This document shows positions 11,595 through 21,899 of a stretch of DNA of 64,000 nt, piece by piece (within the stretch, counting starts at the first letter, position 1; each line of letters starts with the position of its first letter). The stretch spans positions 4,030,001-4,094,000 of the forward strand of contig CM069876.1 in NCBI GenBank assembly GCA_036172665.1. The letters are read 5' to 3'. The notes below the pieces were generated by a model. The model searched no databases, was not told the origin of the DNA, and was given only the letters and a program-made list of their open reading frames with translations. The translations under genes and the position numbers were made by a program. The DNA comes from Prosopocoilus inquinatus (taxonomy: Eukaryota > Arthropoda > Insecta > Coleoptera > Lucanidae).

Positions 11595-11797
11595 TACACA
11601 GAAAAAAACTGTGTAATAAAAAGTACTACAATTTGTAGTAAAATAGGGGATTGTTACAAATTGTAGATATTTTTCACGTAATTGTAGTAAATTTAATGAA
11701 TTTAAAATGCGTGTGTAGTAAAATGCCCTACAATTTGTAAAAAAAATGCTGCATTTGTAGCTATCCCGTATTTTACTACAATTTTTTTTACTGTGTA
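11595..11797. mobile_element. Short MITE with TA target duplication
   Basis: The element at 11597-11795 begins CACAGAAAAAAACTGTG and ends TTTTTTTTACTGTG. Inner blocks TTGTAGTAAAATA are repeated in inverted order near both ends (about 11632 and 11770). TA flanks both ends (11595-11596, 11796-11797), suggesting a Tc1/mariner-type MITE. The terminal repeats are imperfect because the left end has a small insertion. Confidence 0.6.
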
Positions 11798-11799
11798 GG

Positions 11800-12390
11800 T
11801 TCCGACACCATGGTTTTACTTACATCTTGGGTAAAATATCATAGCTAAGCAAAATTTCTTCTCCAACAATTCAAACATAACATAAAACATGAATGCAAAA
11901 CGCGGATAATTAAAAAGAAAAGACGTGTGTGAATTTTTAATTTTTACAACTTCTAATTAACGCTTCATGTGAATAACTCTCTTTCTTTTATGGTAGAATA
12001 ATATCACGATCATATCATTACATTCGATGATAATTGCGTAAAACCGCAAAGTAAAAAAAAATTAACTTAAAACATTAATTAATTTTATGTATGCTTGTTT
12101 TCAAAAATTTTTCGAAATGTCACGAAAAACATTAAAAAATTAGATAATAATTGTTACGGGCTTGATTTTATCTATTAGTTTATTATATCCTCTTGGAAAC
12201 TGGAAGAACGATGTTACTAAATCTGTTATATATAAACCTTTTCGTATTATTTTCAACTTTAAATGAAGTTCGCCTCAATACACTTCCTTTGAGTTGAAAT
12301 TGTTTTCTTTTCTTGAGTTAATTAAAACTGTATGATGATATTTTTATATATTGTTATGACTTAAATGTTATAATTGCGTGCAGTACTTGA
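11800..12390. other. Unassigned AT-rich DNA
   Basis: No gene or repeat structure recognised in this stretch. Confidence 0.4.
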
Positions 12391-12399
12391 AATTTGATA

Positions 12400-12910
12400 A
12401 AAACAAGAAATATATGTGTTTATGGTGTAAGTACCGCCATCTGTAAGCGATGCGAACAACTACACACGTACAATCGTAGAGGAGGAGCAGGATTAAAGGC
12501 GCAAATCGAATTAAATACAAGGGATAAATTTAATTCTGGCCCTTATTTTCAGGTCGTACCGAAAAGCGGTCCTCGACTATTTACCATAAAGATTCGAAAA
12601 ATTTCTTGCCGCAGCACGGCGAGGTCCTCTCGTGGCGCGCAAAAAAGCGATACTTTAATTTATGAATTATTTACCGGGCCCGAAAATATCGTCGTCGTTT
12701 CCAGTCTAATTGGATTTAGCATTCCAGGTGACGAAGGTACATTCTACAGGTCGCGTCAGCTCGTTGGATATAAGTGATTTAGAAACATTCGCGGTTGTTG
12801 AGATTAACATTCCCGCATCCTACGAAGACCGGTCCCCGTCAGAAAGCCGGGGCAGGCCGCCAGTTTGGTTTCAGGACGCCGCGCTTCTGGTCATTTGTTC
12901 AGTTCGATCT
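12400..12910. other. CpG-rich block of unknown function
   Basis: This half-kilobase is clearly richer in G, C and CpG than its surroundings, for example GTACCGAAAAGCGGTCCTCG, CTCGTGGCGCGCAAAA, and the GC-rich run at 12826-12885 with a small CCCCG/CGGGG hairpin. A 127-codon plus-strand frame (12394-12777) opens with TTG and lacks a convincing ATG. Its translation is basic and I do not recognise it. Options are a host regulatory element or promoter, an untranslated exon, or a decayed LTR. No splice or poly-A signals decide among them. Confidence 0.4.
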
Positions 12911-12949
12911 CTTGTATACATAATTAAATTGCTTGCTTATTTTACATAA

Positions 12950-14008
12950 ATCAGTTGTTGTATGATTAAAAAAAAAAAAAATTAAAAATCGCGAAACAAT
13001 TTGCCCGATTTTACGTATCCTTAAATTTTGTGTGATATTCCTCAAAAAAATAAAGTGTACATGATAACGTAAAAAAACATTTTTCATTTTTCAAAACTGC
13101 AGCGCCATTTTAAAACATAGCCTTGTGTAATGGTAGTGAAATGAAATATAACTTAACCTATTGAGAACTGCTTCTCTTTTTGAGTGGTAAAATGGTATGG
13201 TTGGTTTTTATTTAATCGGTTCGTAATTAAATTCAGCATTAAGTTTAATCACCAAGCGCAGCATTTTTAAATACCTTTTTATTTAGTTATTCTGAGCATT
13301 TTATTTTCCATTAGTAACTAACAGCATGCTTTTTTATTTCTCAGTTTAGGAATTTGTAAATGCTAATCACAGATGGGGGTATGTGCAAGTTGAAATAAAA
13401 ACGTTTAATGCACAGTTAATACACAAGTGTATGTTCGCCTTACATTGGTCACTTATATTTTGTCATTGATTTGGGGTTATGCACTAAAACACTTTGATTA
13501 CTCAGAAACCGAAACAAAAAAAAAAAATTTTGAAAACCACATCTTCCGTGTTTTTTTCTTTTACAATAAATAAACAATCAAGAACAATTACTCAAAGATA
13601 ACTTACTTTATTCATTACTGAATGGGTAAATTGTAATCATAATTAATTCCGATGTATTAACTACTGTAAAAAGTAACGCTCCTGTGGATATTAATTCAGC
13701 ACGCCACTCTTAAATTTTAACCAAATAAGGTAAACACAATTTTATAAAACTTGTCATTTAATTGACTAAGCTCTGTTAGCCTGAAACTATTCCGAAATAA
13801 AAGGTTTTAAAAATGTTGCATTTAAAACTGTAAAAGTAAAACTAAACTAGTTATTTCCTTTTGCGAGTGTATCGAAAGGCTAGTTCTACAAGAAATGCAG
13901 TTACTTTACACGCATATTTATTTAGATATTTATGTTTGGAAACTATGCATATTAGGACCAAACTTATGCTAAATTGTGAATTATCCATAATATTAGTGAC
14001 AATCAAAA
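12950..14008. other. Unassigned AT-rich DNA
   Basis: No gene, RNA or element that I can support. Frames are short and of low complexity. Confidence 0.4.
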
Positions 14009-14078
14009 TTGAAGAAAGCGTAAATGCCGAAGGTCACTAAAACCTTTTAGTGACCTTCGGCATTTACGCTTTCTTCAA
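14009..14078. repeat. Perfect palindrome, 34-bp arms with 2-nt centre
   Basis: 14009-14042 (starting TTGAAGAAAGCGTAAATGCC) is repeated as its exact reverse complement at 14045-14078, with only CC between. The flanks also share a direct repeat: ACTTATGCTAAATT occurs just upstream (about 13966) and just downstream (about 14078). The perfect match implies a recent event. Confidence 0.85.
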
Positions 14079-14246
14079 CTTATGCTAAATTATTGTCCAC
14101 GTATCGCTCGCGGTTAGCTTGTCCAATATTTTCAAGAAAAAAAAATATATTATTTTGGAAATGTGAGAAGTTGTGTTCTCATTAAATTGAAACTAAATTT
14201 AAAATCGTTTGTATACATCCAAGCGACTTATTGTGTACAATGCGTT

Positions 14247-16275
14247 GTCTTAACTAGTGCTGGCAAAAACCGGAAAAAATTGAAACCGAATAATCGGTTT
14301 CTTTAGTAACCGGTTTTGGATAAAACCGGTTATCCAAATAATGGTCAAAACCGACTACTCGAAGGGGATGGGACGATTCGCCGTCGCCAATTCGCCGTCG
14401 CCGATTCACCGTCGCCAATTCGTCGTAGAACCAATTCCTCGTCGATCCAATTTACCGTCCGCCCAATTCGCTGTCCCATGTTATTCCTTTATTTAGCTTG
14501 ATAAAACACTTTCTGACCATTTTAGATAATATCCAAGTTATACCTACGAATTGAAGAAAATAACTATAATTTCAGTACGTTTCAAGTAAATTAAAATGGA
14601 CTTTACTATTGTTTTTTTATTTCAAGTTAAAATAAATTCCTAATTACAGTGCGACCACCCTAAGACACAAAGTTACGAACAAATTGGTGCTGTACGTACA
14701 CATAATCATAATTCTATTTTTTTTAATGGAACCCTTTTTTCAATTTATAATTTTAAATGACGAGCTTTTATGAATCAATATTTTGAAAGCAGTCGACTTT
14801 TGATATGTAGTGATTTTGATTGATATGAAAATCAATATGATTTTGAACAGAATCTGAAAATATAAAAAAGAAGAATTGGAGGGATTTTACGAACACCCTG
14901 AAGAATAAGAAATACTTCCTGGAAGACCAAATTTTTTTATCTGTTTCTTTATCTATGTATCACATTTAATTAATAACAAATTATTTTATTTTCCATTAAT
15001 TATGTTAACTTCTTTATTTTATTTACATATAATTATCGGTATATTATTATTTGGATATGTACCTGGACTTAAAACTTTAATCGCTGACGGCGAATTTACC
15101 GACGGCGAGTTTTCCGGCGGTGAATTGTACCTACGACGAATCGGCGACGGTGAATTGGCGACGACAAATCGGCGATGGCGAATTGTCCTAGACCCCTACT
15201 CGAATATCCAAAAACCGATTATTCGGATATTCGAGAAACCAACTATTCGAGTATCCAAAAACCGACTATTCGGATATTTGAAAAACTGTCTTCTTGAATA
15301 GTTTCAAAAACAGACTTCTCGGATATTCGCGAAATCTGTGATCAAAAAATCAGCTTTCGGATTATCCGAAAATCGGTTAATTAAGTATTAACAAAAGCTG
15401 ATTAATAAAAAACAGACTCGACTAAATATTAATTCTAATTTTCGTGGTCTTTATTCAGATGAAGATGTTTTGAAACACTTCAGTTTTGTGCTTCTCTTGT
15501 CCATTTTAATGTATTAGCTATATTTCTAATTTATAAGGACTCACACATCGGCAACGTGACACAAACTCCTCTAATAATAGTTTTCGTTTCCTTTTGTTAA
15601 ATACTAGATAAATGTTAATTATTCTTGTTCTGTCTAATGAACAATATTCAACAAATTGTAAAAGTGATACAAATATTTTGTGCTGTAAAAATTCATTACG
15701 GTGCCGAACAACATCTGTACCATAATAAACTTTTGTTGAATTCTGCGAAAGACGGTTGGGTACGGTCGAAAAGGCTACTCAGAACAAAAAGTAAAATTAC
15801 TTTAATTCTTCTTCTTCTTCTTCGACTTCTAATATGTGGATTAGAAGAACCACTTGACCACTTACATTTTTTTGCGTAGTGAACATAACAGATAAGATTT
15901 ACCTTAATTTCTTTTTATACTTCCAACATTTACTCATTTTTAATTTCATTTAAGTTTTAAATTTGCTGCCTCAAATTCCTAACAACATCTTTGAATGGGT
16001 AAAAAAAATTAATAATTTGTTGTGTATCCAGTTATTTGAATTTCAAGTAGTTGGGCTATTTGAATATTTTTCATCATTCGAATAACCGGTCATTCGAGTA
16101 TCTGATTATCCAAAAACATATATTATTCGAATATCCGATTATCCAAATAATTGGATATTCGAATAACCGATTATCCGGATAACCGGTTTTCGGTTTTGTT
16201 TAAAACCTCGGATAATCCAAAACCGGATAACAGGTTATCCAAAAAACCGATTTGGTTGCCAGCACTAGTCTTAAC
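14247..16275. mobile_element. hAT-superfamily non-autonomous element (14255-16267) with perfect 8-bp target duplication
   Basis: The ends read TAGTGCTGGCAA on the left and TTGCCAGCACTA on the right, a perfect 12-bp terminal inverted repeat. GTCTTAAC flanks both sides (14247-14254, 16268-16275). Both subterminal regions are dense in short motifs built from ACCGGTTATCC, CGAATATCC and their inverses (14270-14360; 15200-15390; 16080-16250), which are likely transposase binding arrays. No transposase is encoded; the longest inner frames (84 and 99 codons) resemble nothing. A second element is nested at 14363-15197. The perfect duplication indicates a fairly recent insertion. Confidence 0.9.
14357..15203. 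mobile_element. Nested element with GCCGTCGCC subterminal repeats (14363-15197)
   Basis: The left end reads AGGGGATGGGACGATTCGCC; the right end, read inward, AGGGGTCTAGGACAATTCGCC minus the last residue. ACTCGA flanks both ends (14357-14362, 15198-15203). Next to each end lies an array of 14-16 bp units of the form ATTCGCCGTCGCCA, seven on the left and a similar inverted set on the right. The roughly 500-bp core is AT-rich and non-coding. Fragments of the same family lie at 26408-26470 and 53207-53279. The superfamily is unknown. Confidence 0.8.
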
Positions 16276-18230
16276 TGTAAGAAATACGTTTAATAAAAGT
16301 ACGGCTTTTTTACTTATCTGTATCAAGCTAAATAAAATTTTATTATGAAACATCACGGGTTTCACAAAACAATTGTTAATCAACGATTAATTTAATTCTC
16401 TGATTAAGGAAAGTCGTGGGATGAAGTTAACAATAGATTTGAAACAACCAATTATATTGTTTCACCCAACCAATCACAGGCTTTAATCACGCTGTTAAGT
16501 TAATCAGTGATTAAATAATTTTTGTGTAACTGGAGGTTAGGATTGTTATTTTTTAAACGTTTCTACTCAAATTCAATTGAATTAAGAAAATACAAATTAA
16601 TATCCAAAAATATACTTCGAGTTAAACATAGAGTTAATAATTCAATTAAATAAATGCATTGTGTTCCTTACAGCACTAATTTTTAGGAAAATTATTACAA
16701 ATACATCATCAAACATTATTTTAAAACGAGTAATTGTATAAGGTGGCCACGGAAAACAAACAATAATAATAATTATTTTGCCCGTTTTTTACAGCTACCT
16801 TAAACAATTGAACGTTTGAGATTAAAAAGGGCCCAAGTCCGAAATTTTTGAAAATCAGTTTATTACGGATACTTAAACTCTATGTGCTTTTCCTATTATT
16901 TGACACCAAAAAAAAAAACCTAACTTTGGTAGTATAGCCGGATATATAACGGCTAGAAAATACATTTTAAACGAACATGGACCTAAGTCCTAGATTTGGG
17001 TCTGTTTTGTTCTGGCACAGCTCTCTGCCTAATCTAATCTGTGACCGATTATTTTCTGTAATAAAGCGAATGAAAAAGAAAGTCCGAATATTTTAAGAAT
17101 GGCAAGATCTAATTTCCAATTTGAAGTAAAGAAACTGATATTTAAAGATTTCCTAAATTTTAAGGAGCACAAAGCTTTTATTTTCAAGAAAAGAATTCAG
17201 AATAAAAATCAGAAATACCAGGTGACCAAATATAAAGTCTTCAAATTTTCTAAGGTCATAAAAATAATAGATTTTTTTGTAATAACTCAAAATCCATTTC
17301 ACCAGAATGAATGAAGAATGAATTAAGAAGAAACAAATAATTCAGATTATGAAAAATGAGATTAAACAAGTGAGTTAATATTAATTACCGTTGTTAATTT
17401 ACCGAATGTAGTTTTAATTTTCCCCTATTATTAATGTTTATTTAATTAATTTATTACTTATATATAAATATCATAATTTATTAATAAAATTTAGTTGGAT
17501 GTTCAGTCAAAATTATTATTATTTCTAGTAATGTTCCAACAATTGAAATACCGTTTTTATGTCGTTATAATATATATTTGTATATAGAAATTTAATATAC
17601 TGAAATTTGAAAGAAGAATTTTGAATATTAAGAAAATAACAGATTTTTAAAACCTTTATTCTCATTTTCTCATAATCATTCCGGTAATCTTAGACGGTTC
17701 TAAGGCTTTCAAAAAATATTACAGATAGGTATAGGAAATCACAAAAATGAAAGCAATTTTTTAAGCGAATAATTTAAGATCTAGAAATATAGGGCACGCC
17801 GTTTAAGAAAATTGAGTTCAGTCATTTTGAAATTTCTGATATTTTGCTTATTATTATGATCACCCTGTAACAATAAATGCATTTTTAGTAATGGCTTATG
17901 ATAAGCTTAAGTATCAACTAACTCTAAACCAAAAATTGTTTTCTTGAAGTTAAAAATAATTAAAATAATTGCTGCAGAAGACAGTTTTTAGATAAAATAT
18001 TAAATATGATTCTTGGACTGTTTATCACTTATACAATCGTTAATACAATTACAATTACACATTCGGCTTCATTTTAGTGCCAATCTCATATTTTCAATAT
18101 TCAGTTGGCTCATAACCAGATAGCGGATTTCCAGCCTTTAAAACATTTTTAATTAATTCATATCGATCTATTCTTTTCTCACAGTTTATTTATAAACTCA
18201 AGACATTACTTTTTAAGGAAATTGAAACGA
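16276..18230. other. Unassigned AT-rich DNA with one short lysine-rich frame
   Basis: I recognise no gene. A 71-codon plus-strand frame at 17099-17314 (starting MARSNFQFEVKKLIFKDFLN) is rich in K and F and could be a remnant of a transposon-associated protein, but I cannot name it. The rest is low-complexity sequence. Confidence 0.35.
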
Positions 18231-18249
18231 ACCTCCTAACAACAAAAAG

Positions 18250-18312
18250 TTTTTTAAAAACTATATACGTATTTCGGCAGCTATGCTGCCATCTTCAGTA
18301 GACTACTTCTTA
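18250..18312 (-). ncRNA. Hammerhead-like ribozyme motif in a Penelope-like element 3' region
   Basis: On the minus strand, CTGAAGA (plus 18292-18298) is followed by a strong stem (GGCAGC, loop ATA, GCTGCC) and then GAAA (plus 18272-18275). After it comes a 2-bp stem III with loop ACGT and the cleavage site AUA. These are the ordered parts of a type I hammerhead. Two points are weak: one U bulges between CUGAAGA and stem II, and stem I shows only three clear base pairs next to the core before an irregular region. It starts about 100 nt past the stop codon of the PLE frame at 18408, where PLE terminal repeats are known to carry hammerheads. It is probably a weak or dead ribozyme. Confidence 0.6.
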
Positions 18313-18407
18313 ATCACAAGAGAAGTGAACGTGTCGTGCCTATCGCTACCTTATATACTATACGCGTTCCGCTCCAATGAAGCGTAGACTCCAAAGAAGC
18401 GAGCACC

Positions 18408-18960
18408 TCACCGGATTGCGTCAACCAAACGCCCATGGTCTGTGTTCATTAAATCTCCTTTATTTTTGTGTATGAGAATGGTTTCAAAACCGTCCAATTC
18501 CCTGTTGCTTGACGTTCCTTTTACTAACCTAAGATTGTTTAAATCTATTTTATGACTGGTGTCAAAAATATGTTGGGCAACACTGGATTTTTCAATTCTG
18601 TTGAACTTTGCTCTGCTGTGCTCTTTAAAACGTGTTAGTTTATTTCTTTTTGTTTGCCCAATATATTTTTAGAGCACCCTTGACAAGATATTTCATAAAT
18701 TCTTAATGTCTGATTTGGTTCAGTTTTGACTTTGGGGTTTGTTAATAAACGTTTTGAAGTATTATTATTAGTATGTGCGATTGTGTACCCCTGCGTTTTA
18801 AAACTGGTATTTAAACCTTTGGAACAATTTTCGTCGAACGGAATTTTAATGTATTTGGATGTGTTTGATTCTATCGGTAACAGAGTAGTAAGTTTTTTGA
18901 TGTTGGGTTTATTTACAATTTTCCTTACTTTTACTTTTTACTTTACATTTGCTCTTAACT
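18408..18960 (-). pseudogene. Penelope-like element, C-terminal GIY-YIG endonuclease region
   Basis: Minus-strand translation gives the linker typical of PLE proteins (KYIKIPFDENCSKGLNTSF), then ISCQGC, YIGQTKRNKLTRFKEHS and VAQHIFDTSHKID. It then reads RELDGFETILIHKNK and ends DHGRLVDAIR at a stop at 18408. YIGQTKR plus the following arginine and glutamate-containing helix are hallmarks of the GIY-YIG nuclease that PLEs carry after their reverse transcriptase. A one-base frameshift separates ISCQGC from YIGQTKR, so the copy is dead. The reverse transcriptase lies further upstream and is missing (5' truncation near 18960). A hammerhead-like motif follows in the 3' region. Confidence 0.85.
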
Positions 18961-19435
18961 TCAAATTCAAATTTATTTAGCCCTGTTGATCCACTTATGG
19001 TCAATGAATTGTGTAAGAATAAGAAATCAAAAATCAATTCGGGCTCCCCCTTCCCAAAATTAAAAAGAGTTCGATTAGTATCTAGTAACTTAGGAAAAGA
19101 GTCAATAACTTATGTTTTTATAACAAAGAGTAAGAAATAACAGTACAGCATATAACCTTCTTCTTCTCTATAAATTATGTAAGAAGAATTTTATTAGTGT
19201 TTGTGTACTTGTTTGTAATTTAGGGTAATTTAGGGAAGACATAAAAAGCATAACCCTACCTCATTTTTTATTTTTGTTTATGTTAACCAAGTAAATGATA
19301 AATTACGGCAACAGACCTGTAATATTTTACGGACTGGTATGAAAGAACTGTAAAATTTTACAGGCTTGTAGAAAAGGAGATTGTCTGTTTACATCACCAT
19401 GACCACGTCTAGCTAGAAATAACGCCTTCAATATA

Positions 19436-20408
19436 CCGGGTGTCCCGCGCCATGTGTTCACCCTTCTAGAATCTTTATTTGTTAATCGATTAACCTGAAT
19501 TTTGGAGACAATAAATTAAGCAGAAAATGGAATTTTTTGACATACTGTTAGTCGTCATAGGACTTCCGGTTTCGCCGGTAGTGATATCAAATTTCTTATT
19601 TTAAGTGGAACACCCTATATATTTTTACAAATTTAAGATCTATGGATCATTACCAGTCCGGATGCGTATCAATAGATAATTTTGGTTTCCACGACAACGG
19701 AAAAATTTTTTTTTTTATTTTTCAATCTAGAAAGCTATGAATCGCATTTTTTCGGTCTAATGCGTAAATCAAGTGTTTCGAGAAAATCATTCCTTTGATT
19801 GTATTTTGCTTTTTAACATTTTTACAGCATTTGAAATTTTCATTGGGTCGTAACTCATTTTTTTAATAGATATTAAAAAAAAATTAAATTATTTTCAAAG
19901 AAAATATAACGTATTTGGTATCAGCGTACTCAGAAAAAAATGTTCTGTTGAACCAAGCTAAGAAACATGTGAAGTTCTATTGAATAAAATGAGTTAAGAC
20001 CTAATGAAAATTTCAAATACTGTAAAAATGTCAAAAATCAAAATACCATCAAAGGAGTGATTTTCTCGAAACACTTGATGGATTAGATCGAAAAAATACG
20101 ATTCATAGCTTCCTAGATTGAACAATAAAAAAAAGTTTTTTTTTCGTTGTCATGGAAACCAAAATTAACAATTGATACGTATTCTGACTCGTAATGATCC
20201 GTAGATTTTAAATATTTAAAAACATATAGGGCGTTCCATTTAAAATAAGAAAGTTGATATCACTTCCGGCGAAACCGGAAGTCCTATCACGACTAGCGGT
20301 ATGTCGAAAAATTCCATTTTTTGCTTAATTTATTGTCTCCAAAATTCAAGTTAATCGATTAATAAATAAAGATTCTAGAAGGGTGAGCACATGGCGTGGG
20401 ACATCCGG
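19436..20408. repeat. Palindromic element, copy 1
   Basis: It opens CCGGGTGTCCCGCGCCATGT and closes with ACATGGCGTGGGACATCCGG. The two halves are long inverted copies of each other, including CACCCTTCTAGAATCTTTAT, GACTTCCGGTTTCGCC and GGTTTCCA(C/T)GACAACG and their inverses. Part of the left arm near the centre (around 19865) is deleted relative to copy 2. ATA borders both ends, as in copy 2. No protein is encoded. The RNA of either strand would fold into one hairpin of nearly a kilobase. Confidence 0.85.
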
Positions 20409-20419
20409 TATAGTATTCC

Positions 20420-21150
20420 ATTTAAAAAATAATAAGTTAGGTTTGTAACTTATTAAATGGACAACCTGTATATTTGAAAATAATTTTAAATTATGCAGAA
20501 TGAAAAACTACACAACTTTTGTTCGGACATTTTCTTGATAAAATGAATTTAAAGGGGCATTTTTGGACTTTTCCAGAAACACCCTACAACCGCAATTTAA
20601 TAACCAAGGCGCGGATTCATATATTTTTTTAGTACACAAGCGGAGCGTCGCATATTTCTAAACCCAGTGCTCTCGCACTCGAATAAATTAGGGCCGCTTG
20701 ATCTGAGTGTGTACCAAACTGAAACAACCAACAGTCGACCGCATATTTTCTCTCTTTGTTGTGGATAAGCGCAGCATTCAATACTTCGTCGGCTCGCTGA
20801 CTTATTTGAAGGACAAATTTAACGAACTTTTTCTATGAAAGCTGAGCGAGCTAAAGATGTGCGCGCTGATTTTTTTATTTCATTTAAAATGCAATTTATG
20901 TAGCAAGTTTCTACTTGTTCTCTGCGAGGCGAGCCGCTTATGGAAAATGGGCAAAGCGTGGCGTATAAATAAAATCGTCCGGGATTTGTTAATAACAATC
21001 TCTTGGATTTAAATGACCAACCTGTAGATTCGAAAATAATTTTAAATTATGCGGAATGAAAACCTACACAACTTTTGTTAAGACCGATAAAATGAATTTA
21101 AAATGGGCATTTTTGAACTTTTCCAGGGGTTTAGGACACCCTGCACAATC
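20420..21150 (+). repeat. Direct pair of a short AT-rich repeat, third copy at 28905
   Basis: 20440-20600 and 20995-21150 share AAAATAATTTTAAATTATGC, GAATGAAAA(A/C)CTACACAACT, GATAAAATGAATTTAAA and GGGCATTTTTG(G/A)ACTTTTCCAG, ending near ACACCCT. The spacer (20600-20995) includes a GC-richer run with CGGAGCGTCGCAT and many CpG. A third, more diverged copy lies at 28905-29045. Nothing coding is seen. Confidence 0.75.
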
Positions 21151-21746
21151 GCATACACATTCCAAGACAAAATAAGTTTAAAAACGAATAGCGCAAACGA
21201 AACAGAAAAAAAGAAACTTAACAGATTTCAAAATTCACTTACCTCTACACGACACTAATGCAGCTATAATCACTCACACTCTTTTAATCTACAAATAAGC
21301 GAATTTTTTTACGGACAAATAGAATAAAATTATTGAAATTTATTGAGGAGTGTAACAATCACTTCTATTCGTTTACCGAACTGGCCGTAAACTGTTGAAG
21401 CAGCGCATGTATCTCGAAAAAAAAATTGAATAAGAACGCGTTAACCAGAGCCCACTCTGCTTGCAGTTTTTTTTTCCGTTCGTGAATCACATTTATAGAA
21501 AACATGAGTTTTAATCATTAAAAACGTTTTTAATACCGCCACGAGATAATATTATATCGACAAGAGAATCTTTCTTTACGTAATTTCTTGCAAAGAGCAA
21601 AGCAATGAGGGCGTCGTAAAATTAAAGTAATTAAAGTTAAAACGAATAAGCGAATAAGTTAAGCCGCGTCCACAACAATAAAAATATACAGGGTGTTAAG
21701 TTAAGCCGCAACAGTAGATAACTTACTCTTTTGAATTTTTACTAAT

Positions 21747-21890
21747 GGCCAGTTACACCAAACACTTAAGTCGAACTTAAATTTAAGTGCTGCTTATAAT
21801 GTGACATTTGATGTTACACAAAATTTTAGTAAGTCACATCTAAGCGGTGCTTAAAGTTAAGTTCGACTTAAGTGTTTGGTGCAACTGGCT
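21747..21890. mobile_element. Palindromic MITE
   Basis: The left end GGCCAGTTACACCAAACACT and the right end AGTGTTTGGTGCAACTGGC are inverted copies. The inverse symmetry continues inward (TTAAGTCGAACTTAA and GTCACAT/ATGTGAC blocks). It resembles the GGGCCATTTGCACCA MITE at 11299 in design, and may be a related Harbinger-type family, but a clean TTA duplication is not visible here. Confidence 0.65.
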
Positions 21891-21899
21891 ATATTTATA

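Noticed and set aside
12394..12777. 127-codon frame as a real gene
   Set aside because: It begins at TTG, overlaps another frame, and its translation has no recognisable domain; kept only as a CpG-rich block.
14009..14078. miRNA precursor
   Set aside because: The loop is only 2 nt and pairing is perfect to the tips; this is not a plausible Drosha/Dicer substrate shape.
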